From Paenibacillus sp. D2_2 (GTDB lineage Bacteria > Bacillota > Bacilli > Paenibacillales > Paenibacillaceae): 64,000 bases of DNA. Location: NCBI RefSeq assembly GCF_031199965.1, contig NZ_CP133605.1, positions 4,987,501-5,051,500 of the forward strand, read 5' to 3'. The notes beneath the pieces were generated by a model that saw only the letters and a list, made by a program, of their open reading frames with translations, searched no databases and was not told the DNA's origin. Position numbers and translations under genes: made by a program. Below are positions 8,093 through 16,665 of the stretch, piece by piece (positions within the stretch are counted from its first letter, which is position 1; every line of letters begins with the position of its first letter).

Positions 8093-8178
8093 GTAATGAT
8101 CCTCCTTCATTCTCGTTCAATCGTTCATTTATCTTCGCACTTGTCATTTACAATTAAGCAATTCGTAAATTAACTAAC

Positions 8179-8226
8179 TTGTGTTTATCTTAATCGGGGC
8201 CGTGGGATAGCCATTAAGAAACACAA
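8179..8226 (-). promoter_or_regulatory. L13 leader hairpin (autoregulatory element of rplM-rpsI)
   Basis: In the minus transcript, TTGTGTTTcTTAAT and ATTAAGaTAAACACAA form a long stem with one internal mismatch. It encloses a GC-rich loop, GGCTATCCCACGGCCCCG. It lies between the rplM promoter and start, as does the known L13_leader of Bacillota, where L13 is thought to repress its own synthesis. Confidence 0.75.
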
Positions 8227-8231
8227 CTTCT

Positions 8232-8260
8232 ATTTTACAGGATGAAAAAGCAATGTGCAA
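8232..8260 (-). promoter_or_regulatory. Sigma-A promoter of rplM-rpsI
   Basis: TTGCAC (8255-8260), 17 bases and TAAAAT (8232-8237) on minus lie just after the truA stop. Confidence 0.75.
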
Positions 8261-8282
8261 GTATTATTTATAAGATTACCTG

Positions 8283-9100
8283 CTATTCTTCGATCTCATC
8301 CCATTCAAGCAAGTCAGCTTCATGGCCCCCATCCTCATGGTAAAGAACCTCCCATAGCATCAGCCCTTTACTCTCTGCGGTTGGTCCGGCTGCAGCACGG
8401 TCTTGTGCCTCCAATATCCTCTTCATATCCTCTGGCTTACGCTTACCCTCACCCACCTGTAACAGGGTACCAACGATAATTCTCACCATATGCTGCAAAA
8501 AGCCACTGCCAGTCATAAATATATGGATGATCCCCTGTTCATGTGAACCAGAGCAGTTGCAAGACTGATCCATTTCAATCCAGGCATCGTAGATCGTTCG
8601 CACATGGCTCGCCTTGGTGGAATGACGAGAAGCAAAGGAAGTATAATCATGAGTACCAATTAAGTACTTCAGCCCTTCCTGCATGCTCTCAACGTTCAGC
8701 CGTCCAGGATGATGGACTTGATAACGGCGGTTAAATACATCCGGTATCCGATTCGCGTTGATTGTAAATCTGTATGTCTTCCGTTTCGCCGATCGACGGG
8801 CATGAAAGGACAGCGGAACCTCCTGTACATTCGTTACACGTATATCGGCTGGTAGTCGACCATTCAGTGCCAATCTCCATCGATCCACCGGAATTTTCGA
8901 CTCCGTATGCACATGGAAAGGTTGCTCTTTGGCATGCACCCCGGCATCTGTACGCCCGAACCGTGGATCTTCACGACCTCGCCTGTCAAACCAAGAATAG
9001 CCGCCTCCAGATGGTCCTGAACGGTGTTGCCACCGGGCTGGGTCTGAAACCCAAAGTATTCAGTTCCATCGTAGCTGACTGTCATTAACAGGTTACGCAT
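8283..9100 (-). CDS. truA: tRNA pseudouridine(38-40) synthase TruA, frameshift near 8954
   Basis: TruA makes pseudouridine at positions 38-40 of the tRNA anticodon stem. The start is ATG 9100 after GGAGGGAGG. An upstream in-frame extension has no ribosome binding site. The N-terminal half reads MRNLLMTVSYDGTEYFGFQ and runs to KIHGSG, where one base is missing (GGGC in place of GGGCC). Restoring it gives HGSGRTDAGVHAKEQPFH, which contains the catalytic Asp of RTDAGVHA. The C-terminal half then runs without break to the stop. Restored length is about 272 codons, normal for the family. The break falls in the active-site codons, yet everything else is conserved, which favours a sequence error. 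Confidence 0.9.
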
Positions 9101-9138
9101 TAAGATCCTCCCTCCGGTAAACACTAGACTTAGAGGTA

Positions 9139-9306
9139 GTTCAAAAAGTCCGCTTTTGAACACGAAGTAACACTGAGAGCTGATTCGACATCGAATCTTG
9201 AATTCACCCGGGCCTTCCGGTGCTCACGTACACACTACGTACGCTCCGCTCCTCACGCCCTAGCTTCATCCAACCTTCTCGGTGCTGAAAACCAGACTTT
9301 TTGAAC
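9139..9306 (+). repeat. Interspersed repeat family A, copy A2
   Basis: This full copy of about 168 bp has GTTCAAAAAGTCCGCTTTTG at the left and CCAGACTTTTTGAAC at the right, an inverted terminal repeat of about 12 bases or more. The centre has the hairpin ACGTA, loop CACAC, TACGT. It sits in the gap between rplQ and truA. The rest of 9101-9439 holds a fragment (9319-9347) and the rplQ terminator. Confidence 0.92.
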
Positions 9307-9318
9307 ACACAATTTAAG

Positions 9319-9347
9319 AGGTAGTCCAAAAAGCCCGCTTTTGAACC
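9319..9347 (+). repeat. Fragment of repeat A (left end only)
   Basis: GAGGTAGTCCAAAAAGCCCG followed by CTTTTGAACC repeats the left terminus of copy A2 only a few bases after A2 ends. It looks like the remnant of a second or nested copy. Confidence 0.7.
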
Positions 9348-9366
9348 ATTTCACCCCTACGCACAG

Positions 9367-9414
9367 AAAAACTCTCCGCAGCTGAGCCACATAAGGCGAG
9401 CCGACAGAGAGTTT
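9367..9414 (-). terminator. Terminator after rplQ (end of the S10-spc-alpha supercluster)
   Basis: On minus, AAACTCTC and GAGAGTTTTT close a long stem-loop containing an inner GGCTC/GAGCC-like element, followed by T residues. Confidence 0.7.
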
Positions 9415-9439
9415 CACGTACAATGGGTTATCCCCGGTA

Positions 9440-9805
9440 TTACGCGCGGTCTACCAATTCCAAGTAAACCATAGGCGCAGAGTCACCGCGGCGTGGTCCC
9501 AATTTCAAGATACGAGTGTATCCGCCTGGACGCTCAGAGTAGCGTGGTGCCAGCTCCGAGAACAGTTTTTGGATTGCATCTTGTTGACCGTCGATGGATT
9601 CACGACGAACATAAGCTGCAACTTGACGACGAGCGTGCAGATCTCCTTGTTTTGCCTTAGTGATCAGCTTCTCAGCGATAGAACGAACTTCTTTCGCTTT
9701 AGCTTCAGTCGTTTGGATACGTTCATATAAGAACAGGTCGGTTACCAGATCACGGAACAAAGCCTTACGAGCGCTGGAATTACGGCCCAACTTTTGGTAT
9801 GCCAT
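9440..9805 (-). CDS. rplQ: 50S ribosomal protein L17
   Basis: This 121-residue L17 begins MAYQKLGRNSSARKALFRDL, and YERIQTTEAKAKE follows. It is the last gene of the alpha operon after rpoA. In B. subtilis ecfA1-ecfA2-ecfT come next; here a repeat A copy and truA follow directly. Confidence 0.97.
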   Translation of the reverse strand: MAYQKLGRNSSARKALFRDLVTDLFLYERIQTTEAKAKEVRSIAEKLITKAKQGDLHARRQVAAYVRRESIDGQQDAIQKLFSELAPRYSERPGGYTRILKLGPRRGDSAPMVYLELVDRA

Positions 9806-9846
9806 TTGAGTTTTCCCTCCTTCGCTAGAGACGATTCACAAAGAGT

Positions 9847-10791
9847 CTATTCTTCCGTACGAAGCCCTAAACCGAGCTCCTCAAGCTTCTCTTGAACTTC
9901 TTCCAAAGATTTACGACCAAGGTTACGCACCTTCATCATATCTTCTTCCGTTTTCGTGGTCAGCTCTTGTACCGTATTGATGCCGGCACGTTTGAGGCAG
10001 TTATAAGAGCGAACGGAAAGATCGAGCTCTTCAATCGTCATTTCAAGAACTTTCTCTTTCTTGTCTTCTTCCTTCTCAACCATGATTTCAGCGTCCTTCG
10101 CTTCGTCAGTCAAACCAACGAACAGGAAGAGATGCTCGGTCAAGATTTTAGCACCGAGACTAACCGCTTCTTCAGGTTTAATGCTGCCATCGGTCCATAC
10201 TTCAAGCGTCAGCTTGTCATAGTTGGTCACTTGGCCAACACGGGTATTCTCAACAACGTAATTGACGCGAGTAATCGGGGTATAGATCGAATCGACGGGA
10301 ATAACTCCGATCGGCTGATCGTCTCGTTTATTACGATCTGCTTGAACATAACCACGACCACGTCCCGCGTAAATGCGCATATGAAGTCTCGAACCCGGCT
10401 CAAGCGTTGCAATATGAAGCTCCGGATTCAGGATTTCCACATCGCTGTCCGCACGGATATCACCTGCTGTAACTACTCCTTCACCTTCCGCATCGATCTC
10501 AAGGATTTTCTCCTCATCCGAATGGATTTTAAGTGAAAGAGCCTTCAGGTTCAGAATGATTTCCGTCACGTCCTCCATTACACCTGGGACAGTCGAGAAT
10601 TCATGCAGAACACCATCGATTTGGACCGAGGTTACCGCAGCACCAGGCAAGGAAGATAGTAAAATCCGGCGAAGCGAGTTACCCAAAGTGGTGCCATAAC
10701 CACGCTCAAGTGGTTCCACTACAAATTTACCATAGGTGCCTTCATCGTTAACTTCAACGGTCTCAATTTTCGGCTTTTCGATTTCTATCAC
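9847..10791 (-). CDS. rpoA: DNA-directed RNA polymerase subunit alpha
   Basis: The 314-residue alpha subunit dimerises to seed RNA polymerase assembly. The N-terminal domain (about 1-230) carries GTTLGNSLRRILLSSLPGAA. The C-terminal domain (about 250-314) has the UP-element and regulator contact region LKRAGINTVQEL and KVRNLGRKSLEE. The start is GTG at 10791 after GAAGGAGGGG. It lies in the alpha operon between rpsK and rplQ. Confidence 0.97.
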   Translation of the reverse strand: MIEIEKPKIETVEVNDEGTYGKFVVEPLERGYGTTLGNSLRRILLSSLPGAAVTSVQIDGVLHEFSTVPGVMEDVTEIILNLKALSLKIHSDEEKILEIDAEGEGVVTAGDIRADSDVEILNPELHIATLEPGSRLHMRIYAGRGRGYVQADRNKRDDQPIGVIPVDSIYTPITRVNYVVENTRVGQVTNYDKLTLEVWTDGSIKPEEAVSLGAKILTEHLFLFVGLTDEAKDAEIMVEKEEDKKEKVLEMTIEELDLSVRSYNCLKRAGINTVQELTTKTEEDMMKVRNLGRKSLEEVQEKLEELGLGLRTEE

Positions 10792-10923
10792 GAAAGTACC
10801 CCTCCTTCAAACACTCGTTCCTACGCAAACTGCCATGTCTACTGAAGTCTTATCATGTAGTATGCCTAAACAACCATTGTTACCAAAAAATGCTGTTGCT
10901 ATACCACATTAGATGCGGCTTCA

Positions 10924-11319
10924 TTATACACGACGGCGTTTTGGAGGACGGCATCCATTGTGAGGAATCGGAGTCACGTCTTTAATCATGTTAACTTCAA
11001 GGCCTGCCGCTTGCAAAGAGCGGATAGCGGCTTCACGGCCGGCTCCAGGACCTTTAACCATAACCTCAACAGTTTTCATGCCATGTTCCATAGCTGCTTT
11101 TGCAGCAGCTTCAGCTGCCATTTGTGCAGCAAACGGAGTGGATTTACGGGAACCCTTAAATCCAAGACCGCCGGAACTAGCCCATGAAATTGCGTTGCCA
11201 TGTGGGTCTGTAATCGTAACGATCGTATTGTTAAAAGTGGAGCGAATATGTGCTACACCAGTCTCAATATTTTTGCGATCACGACGTTTTGTACGTACGA
11301 CTTTTTTGGGTTTAGCCAT
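10924..11319 (-). CDS. rpsK: 30S ribosomal protein S11
   Basis: S11 of 131 residues, with HIRSTFNNTIVTITDPHGN and the C-terminal PIPHNGCRPPKRRRV. It follows rpsM by 20 bases and precedes rpoA in the alpha operon. Confidence 0.97.
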   Translation of the reverse strand: MAKPKKVVRTKRRDRKNIETGVAHIRSTFNNTIVTITDPHGNAISWASSGGLGFKGSRKSTPFAAQMAAEAAAKAAMEHGMKTVEVMVKGPGAGREAAIRSLQAAGLEVNMIKDVTPIPHNGCRPPKRRRV

Positions 11320-11339
11320 TGTTCAGTTATCCTCCCTTC

Positions 11340-11708
11340 TTATTTCTTCTTGTTCGCTACAGTACGACGAGGACCCTTACGAGTACGGGCATTCGTTTTA
11401 GTACGTTGTCCGCGAACAGGCAGGCCACGACGATGACGTACACCGCGGTAGCATCCGATTTCGATCAAACGTTTAATATTTAAAGAAATTTCACGACGCA
11501 AGTCACCTTCAACCTTGACCATCTTGTCGATCGTTTCGCGTAGTTTGCTAACCTCATCTTCCGTCAAATCACGAACACGAGTGTCCGGATTGATGCCTGT
11601 TGTGCTCAGGATTTTCTGGGAAGTCGTTTTACCGATTCCGAAAATGTAAGTTAAGGCGATCTCAACGCGTTTATCACGTGGCAAATCCACACCAGCTATA
11701 CGTGCCAT
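11340..11708 (-). CDS. rpsM: 30S ribosomal protein S13
   Basis: S13 of 122 residues, MARIAGVDLPRDKRVEIALT at the start and the basic tail RTRKGPRRTVANKKK. It contacts the 50S head bridge and P-site tRNA. The ribosome binding site GGGGGTG precedes the ATG. Confidence 0.97.
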   Translation of the reverse strand: MARIAGVDLPRDKRVEIALTYIFGIGKTTSQKILSTTGINPDTRVRDLTEDEVSKLRETIDKMVKVEGDLRREISLNIKRLIEIGCYRGVRHRRGLPVRGQRTKTNARTRKGPRRTVANKKK

Positions 11709-11728
11709 TTTACGCTACACCCCCTTCT

Positions 11729-11842
11729 TTAACCTTGTTTTTGTTTGTGTTTAGGATTTTCACAAATCACCATAACGTGGCCTTTGCGACGAATGACTTT
11801 GCATTTTTCGCAAATAGGCTTTACAGAAGGTCTTACCTTCAT
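11729..11842 (-). CDS. rpmJ: 50S ribosomal protein L36
   Basis: This 37-residue L36 begins MKVRPSVKPICEKCKVIRRK. Four zinc ligands are visible (C-x2-C, C and H), so it is the zinc-binding C+ form. The frame is open further upstream, but GAGGAGG stands just before this ATG. Confidence 0.96.
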   Translation of the reverse strand: MKVRPSVKPICEKCKVIRRKGHVMVICENPKHKQKQG

Positions 11843-12003
11843 GTTGACTACCTCCTCAAAGTCTTGCGAAGCAAAACTCTCTTCGTAAGGATTAGCTAAG
11901 TTTAACTCAGCTTTGCAGAGTAAACTCACTTCATAATAAGATTAACCAAGTTCTACAAAAGTAAAACACGGTTCGATAGCAGCCTGTAACGACAAGCAAT
12001 TCC

Positions 12004-12033
12004 ATCATACTAAAAAAGCTAAGTTACACTCAA
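12004..12033 (-). promoter_or_regulatory. Possible internal promoter before rpmJ-rpsM-rpsK-rpoA-rplQ
   Basis: TTGAGT (12028-12033), 18 bases and TATGAT (12004-12009) lie in the unusually long 233-base infA-rpmJ gap on minus. The about 160-base leader that would follow holds no open frame that I can defend. Confidence 0.4.
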
Positions 12034-12075
12034 CCTTAATATAGTACCACAAAATAAAAGTAAAAGATATGGTAT

Positions 12076-12291
12076 CTATTTACGATATGTGATACGTCCT
12101 TTGGTCAGATCATATGGTGATAATTGAACCACCACTTTATCTCCCGTCAGAATCCGAATAAAGTGCATCCGCAATTTACCGGATACGTGAGCGAGAATTT
12201 GATGACCGTTCTCAAGCTCTACCTTAAATGTAGCATTAGGCAACGGCTCTACAACCGTTCCTTCTACCTCAATAACATCTTCTTTGGACAC
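12076..12291 (-). CDS. infA: Translation initiation factor IF-1
   Basis: This 71-residue OB-fold factor starts with GTG after AAAGGAGACTGAAT. EGTVVEPLPNATFKVELENG and SPYDLTKGRITYR are diagnostic. IF-1 binds the 30S A site during initiation. It follows the KOW-domain gene by two bases. Confidence 0.97.
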   Translation of the reverse strand: MSKEDVIEVEGTVVEPLPNATFKVELENGHQILAHVSGKLRMHFIRILTGDKVVVQLSPYDLTKGRITYRK

Positions 12292-12293
12292 AT

Positions 12294-12602
12294 TCAGTCT
12301 CCTTTCTCTTCGGCATTAGCATTGGCGGATGCTATATATGTGCTAACTGCATGACGCAGTTTGCCGTTCGTCACCCTACCGCTCTCTTGCAAACTTTGAA
12401 CTACCTCACTGCTGATCATGGACTGAAGTTCAAGATGTTGCACATTTTTTCGCTTAGGCTGATCAAATTTACGCTTATCCCCATTCGCGATTAACACGAA
12501 CCGGTCATCCACAATATCAATGATCACATAAGCGTCGCCAGCATCTCTGCCTTTCAGCACCTTCACCAGCTGGCCAACTTGTGGTACAGAGCGGTGCATC
12601 AT
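12294..12602 (-). CDS. KOW-domain RNA-binding protein (L14e-like)
   Basis: The roughly 102-residue protein has an N-terminal KOW motif (GQLVKVLKGRDAGDAYVII, about residues 8-27) and an extended tail of low conservation. Equivalent small KOW proteins lie between map and infA in many Bacillota and are often labelled L14e-like; their role is not settled. GGTGG overlapping the map stop places the start at ATG 12602 (or 12599). A GTG at 12611 is in frame but lies inside that ribosome binding site. Confidence 0.85.
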   Translation of the reverse strand: MMHRSVPQVGQLVKVLKGRDAGDAYVIIDIVDDRFVLIANGDKRKFDQPKRKNVQHLELQSMISSEVVQSLQESGRVTNGKLRHAVSTYIASANANAEEKGD

Positions 12603-12611
12603 GATATCCAC

Positions 12612-13364
12612 CTACTCATCCAGCTTAGTAAGGATCTCCATGCCGTCGGCCGTGACTGCTACTGTATGCTCAAAGTGAGCACAGAGTGAGCCATCCACAG
12701 TAACGACTGTCCAATTATCTTCCAGCGTTCTTACGAATCGCTCTCCCGCATTAACCATCGGTTCAATAGCAAGGACCATACCTGGCTTAAGCCGAGGTCC
12801 GCGGTCAGGCGTTCCGTAATTCGGAATTTGTGGCTCTTCGTGCAGTTCTGTTCCTACGCCGTGACCGACATATTCACGAACCACCGAGAAACCTGCATCC
12901 TCAATATGACGTTGGATTGCATGCGATATCGTATATAAGCGTACATCGGGCTTAACTAGAGCCAAGCCAGCGAATAGAGAACCTTCAGTTACATCCAAAA
13001 GTCTCTGTGCATCAGCGGATATTTCACCAACTGGATACGTCCATGCCGAGTCTCCATGATAGCCACGATATTGCGCACCTATATCAAGCGTAATGATGTC
13101 GCCTTCGTTCAATTTGCGTTTGCCGGGAAAGCCGTGTACCAATTCATCGTTGACCGAAGCGCAAATGCTGTAAGGAAAACCGTTGTAATCCTTAAAAGAC
13201 GGCAAGGCGCTTTGACTGCGTATGAACTTGTCGGCGATGTGATCGAGTTCACCCGTCGTAATTCCAGGCTCAATTGAATTCGCCATGAGCCTATGCGTTT
13301 CCGCGACGATCCGCCCTGCTTCTCTCAAAAAGCCTAGTTCCGTTTCGGATTTACATATGATCAT
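12612..13364 (-). CDS. map: Type I methionine aminopeptidase
   Basis: This 250-residue metalloprotease trims the N-terminal Met of new proteins. The metal ligands appear in order: the Asp of ITLDIGAQYRGYHGDSAWTY, the second Asp, the His of YVGHGVGTELHEEP, the Glu of LAIEPMVN and the C-terminal Glu of HFEHTVAVTADG. The ATG overlaps the adk stop as TAATG, so translation is probably coupled. Confidence 0.96.
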   Translation of the reverse strand: MIICKSETELGFLREAGRIVAETHRLMANSIEPGITTGELDHIADKFIRSQSALPSFKDYNGFPYSICASVNDELVHGFPGKRKLNEGDIITLDIGAQYRGYHGDSAWTYPVGEISADAQRLLDVTEGSLFAGLALVKPDVRLYTISHAIQRHIEDAGFSVVREYVGHGVGTELHEEPQIPNYGTPDRGPRLKPGMVLAIEPMVNAGERFVRTLEDNWTVVTVDGSLCAHFEHTVAVTADGMEILTKLDE

Positions 13365-14014
13365 TACACCTGACCTCGCAGTATAGATACGATCTCATTG
13401 GAAACCGAATCAATTTCCTGTTCTCCATCAACTTGACGAAGCAAATCTTTATCTTCATAAAACTTGAGGAGAGGTGCAGTTTTGTTGATATATTCGTCCA
13501 GTCGAGTGCCCACGCTCTCTTCGTTGTCGTCGGAGCGTTGGTACAGCTCACCGCCGCACTTATCACAAACACCTTCCTGAGCAGGAGGATTAAAGATCAC
13601 ATGATAAGTAGATCCGCAAGACTTGCAGATACGACGTCCAGTAAGACGCGCCATCAGCTTATCACGATCTACCTTCAGGTTAATGACATGCTCCAGTTTT
13701 CTGCCAAGCTCGCTCAGCAGTTCTTCCAGCGCTTCCGCTTGCGAAAGGGTTCTTGGAAAACCGTCCAATAAAAAACCTTTTTCGCAATCGGACTGCTGCA
13801 GGCGCTCACGAACGATGCCAACTGTAACATCATCAGGCACCAGGAGGCCCTTATCAATATACTCCTTCGCTTTCATTCCAACAGGAGTGCCCTGCTTCAT
13901 AGCCAGACGAAATGCATCGCCTGTTGAAATATGCGGAATGCCGAATTCGTTAACGATAACCTCAGCTTGTGTCCCTTTACCTGCTCCAGGAGGCCCCATG
14001 AATAAAACGTTCAT
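13364..14014 (-). CDS. adk: Adenylate kinase
   Basis: Adk balances ATP, ADP and AMP. The 216-residue chain has the P-loop GPPGAGKGTQ, GFPRTLSQAE, and a LID domain with four cysteines (CKSCG and CDKCGGE, residues about 130-153). This is the zinc-binding long form common in Gram-positives. It lies between secY and map, the conserved spc-operon order. Confidence 0.97.
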   Translation of the reverse strand: MNVLFMGPPGAGKGTQAEVIVNEFGIPHISTGDAFRLAMKQGTPVGMKAKEYIDKGLLVPDDVTVGIVRERLQQSDCEKGFLLDGFPRTLSQAEALEELLSELGRKLEHVINLKVDRDKLMARLTGRRICKSCGSTYHVIFNPPAQEGVCDKCGGELYQRSDDNEESVGTRLDEYINKTAPLLKFYEDKDLLRQVDGEQEIDSVSNEIVSILRGQV

Positions 14015-14106
14015 GTTTTTTCACTCCCTCCTAGAATCTCCTTACAAGAAACAGCATAATAGGCGCCAGGAGAGCTGTAGAACAAACTCGGCCTGGTACC
14101 TATTTA

Positions 14107-15405
14107 CTATTTATTAATAAAGCCTTTATAGTGCCGTTTAATCAATTGTCCCTCAATGGTCTTCATCGTATCCAGTGCAACACCGATTACGATCAGAATC
14201 GAGGTTCCTCCGATTTGTACAGACTTAGGCAGGTTTGCCAGAGCACCTAAACCAACCGGAAGGATTGAAATAGCAGCCAGGAACAGAGCTCCTGTCATTG
14301 TTAGACGAGTCAATACCCGAGTCAAATAAGTTTGTGTCGCTTTGCCCGGACGAATGCCTGGAATAAAGCCGCCATTCTTCTTCATGTTCTCAGCAAGTTG
14401 CTGCGGGTTCATCTGCACAAAAGTGTAGAAGAACGTGAATCCAATGATCATCACAACATAAAGCACCATACCTAATGCATGGTCGATAGCGAAGTTAGCT
14501 CTAATCCATTGTGCCCAGCCATGAGTTGACCAGAAACTAGCAATGATAACCGGGAATTGCAAAAGCGATACAGCGAAGATGACTGGAATAACGCCCGCCG
14601 AGTTGATCTTCAACGGAATATGTGTATTCTGGCCACCATACATCTTATTGCCCACAACGCGCTTTGCATATTGTACTGGAATTTTACGAATCGCTTGTTG
14701 GATGAAGATAACACCAACAATGATTAGAACACAGACTAGCACAATCGCGATCGCTTTAACCACATTCATGAAGGTTTGTCCTTCAACGATGAATTCGGAA
14801 TGAGCAATATTCTGTATATGAGTTGGGAAAGCAGCGACGATCCCGGCAAAGATAATCAACGAAATACCGTTGCCAATCCCTTTATCCGTGATCTGCTCAC
14901 CGAGCCACATCAAGAACGAAGTACCTGCTGTCAACACAATGGCGATGACAAGATAATCCGCAAATGTAGCATTAGGTACCATCTCAGTGCCATACAAACG
15001 GTTGAATCCGACTGAAGTCGCAAATGCTTGAATCAATGCCAGAACTACCGTGCCGTAGCGGGTAATTTGGGCCATTTTCTTCTTACCATACTCCCCTTGT
15101 TTCGCCCATTCCGCAAACTTCGGAATGACGTCCATGGAGAGTAGTTGAACAATAATGGACGCCGTAATGTACGGCATAATCCCGAGCGCAAAGATGGAGA
15201 AGTGTTTGAGAGCACCGCCCGAGAAGGTGTTCAGGAACCCGAACAACTCGCTTCCGGCATTGTTTACCGACTCAAACACTCGGGTATCAATACCCGGAAC
15301 CGGAACGAAAGATCCGATCCGATAGATGATGAAGATAAACAGTGTAAACAGAATACGTGTGCGCAGGTCCTTCACGTGCCAAATGTTCTTAATGGTTTTA
15401 AACAT
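14107..15405 (-). CDS. secY: Preprotein translocase subunit SecY
   Basis: The 432-residue channel subunit has ten transmembrane segments. MFKTIKNIWHVKDLRTRILF at the start and PGIRPGKATQTYL in the loop before TM8 are typical. The start overlaps the rplO stop as TAATG. It acts with SecE (encoded at 43339-43530) in the membrane. Confidence 0.97.
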   Translation of the reverse strand: MFKTIKNIWHVKDLRTRILFTLFIFIIYRIGSFVPVPGIDTRVFESVNNAGSELFGFLNTFSGGALKHFSIFALGIMPYITASIIVQLLSMDVIPKFAEWAKQGEYGKKKMAQITRYGTVVLALIQAFATSVGFNRLYGTEMVPNATFADYLVIAIVLTAGTSFLMWLGEQITDKGIGNGISLIIFAGIVAAFPTHIQNIAHSEFIVEGQTFMNVVKAIAIVLVCVLIIVGVIFIQQAIRKIPVQYAKRVVGNKMYGGQNTHIPLKINSAGVIPVIFAVSLLQFPVIIASFWSTHGWAQWIRANFAIDHALGMVLYVVMIIGFTFFYTFVQMNPQQLAENMKKNGGFIPGIRPGKATQTYLTRVLTRLTMTGALFLAAISILPVGLGALANLPKSVQIGGTSILIVIGVALDTMKTIEGQLIKRHYKGFINK

Positions 15406-15845
15406 TAGATCACCTCGGTTTTACCGCTGGCAGCCTCGATTTTCTCTACCGCAGATTGAGAGAACTTATTAGCTTTAACCGTCAATTTGACAGTAACTTC
15501 ACCGTTGCCAAGAATCTTGATGCCGCTTTTAGCGTTTTTCACGATACCTTGTTCCATCAACAGTTCAGGAGTAACCTCTGTACCCGCCGCAAAGCTGTTA
15601 AGTTCCTCGATGTTCACAATCGCATACTCTTTCCGCGTCGGATTGATAAATCCGCGTTTTGGCAAGCGACGATACAGCGGGTTTTGACCGCCTTCGAAGC
15701 CCGGACGAACACCACCGCCGGAACGAGCGTTTTGACCTTTGTGACCACGCGTAGATGTTTTACCCATACCACTACCAGTACCGCGACCAACGCGTTTGCG
15801 TTCGTGACGGGAACCAGCAGCTGGGGAAAGCTCATGTAACTTCAT
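15405..15845 (-). CDS. rplO: 50S ribosomal protein L15
   Basis: L15 of 146 residues, MKLHELSPAAGSRHERKRVG, with the Gly/Arg-rich N-terminal extension that threads into 23S rRNA. AAGGAGG fixes the ATG at 15845; an upstream in-frame start at 15878 has no such site. Confidence 0.97.
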   Translation of the reverse strand: MKLHELSPAAGSRHERKRVGRGTGSGMGKTSTRGHKGQNARSGGGVRPGFEGGQNPLYRRLPKRGFINPTRKEYAIVNIEELNSFAAGTEVTPELLMEQGIVKNAKSGIKILGNGEVTVKLTVKANKFSQSAVEKIEAASGKTEVI

Positions 15846-15942
15846 CGTTCGTTGCACCTCCTTATTTATTGTTGGCATTAGCCCATAACATCAACCCGCT
15901 TAATGCGGGTCTGTCTGTACTGAATGCAGTTATCGCTTCAGA

Positions 15943-16128
15943 TTACTCCGCAATTTCTTGAACCGAAACGAGATGGCTTACTTGGTTAACCATGCCACGA
16001 ATAGCAGGATTATCGTTGTGAACCACAGTTTGGTTGATTTTGCGAAGTCCCAATGTTTTCACGGTAGTACGTTGGTTCTCCGGACGTCCGATCAAACTAC
16101 GCACGAGGGTAATTTGCAATTTAGCCAT
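15943..16128 (-). CDS. rpmD: 50S ribosomal protein L30
   Basis: L30 of 61 residues starting MAKLQITLVRSLIGRPENQR. AAGGAGGGAATTCTC precedes ATG 16128; the longer open frame upstream overlaps rpsE. Confidence 0.97.
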   Translation of the reverse strand: MAKLQITLVRSLIGRPENQRTTVKTLGLRKINQTVVHNDNPAIRGMVNQVSHLVSVQEIAE

Positions 16129-16141
16129 GAGAATTCCCTCC

Positions 16142-16639
16142 TTAACCGAGTAGTTCTTCGACGGATTTACCGCGTAATTTCGCAACATCTTCAGCACGCT
16201 TCAGACGGGACAAACCCTCCAAAGTCGCGTTGACCATGTTGATGGAATTCGAAGAACCTAAAGATTTTGTAAGAATGTCGCCTACGCCTGCAAGTTCGAG
16301 AACCGCACGAACAGGACCACCGGCGATAACTCCTGTACCTTCTGAAGCTGGTTTCAGCAGAACGCTACCAGCGCCAAAACGTCCAGTTACCAAGTGAGGA
16401 ATTGTAGTTCCTACGATTGGTACGTAGATAAGATTTTTCTTCGCATCGTCAATACCTTTGCGAATCGCATCTGGAACCTCGCCAGCTTTACCGATACCAG
16501 CACCAACCCAGCCTTTGCCGTCACCGACAACAACCAGCGCGCTGAAGCTAAAACGACGTCCGCCTTTAACTACTTTAGCAACACGGTTAATGTGTACTAC
16601 TCTTTCAGTCAGTTCTAAAGTGTTCGGATCTACACGCAA
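16142..16639 (-). CDS. rpsE: 30S ribosomal protein S5
   Basis: S5 of 165 residues, with RVVHINRVAKVVKGGRRFSF and GAGSVLLKPASEGTGVIAGG. It shapes decoding fidelity. It lies between rplR and rpmD in the spc operon. Confidence 0.97.
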   Translation of the reverse strand: MRVDPNTLELTERVVHINRVAKVVKGGRRFSFSALVVVGDGKGWVGAGIGKAGEVPDAIRKGIDDAKKNLIYVPIVGTTIPHLVTGRFGAGSVLLKPASEGTGVIAGGPVRAVLELAGVGDILTKSLGSSNSINMVNATLEGLSRLKRAEDVAKLRGKSVEELLG

Positions 16640-16665
16640 GTGATTTACCTCCTTTTATAAATATT

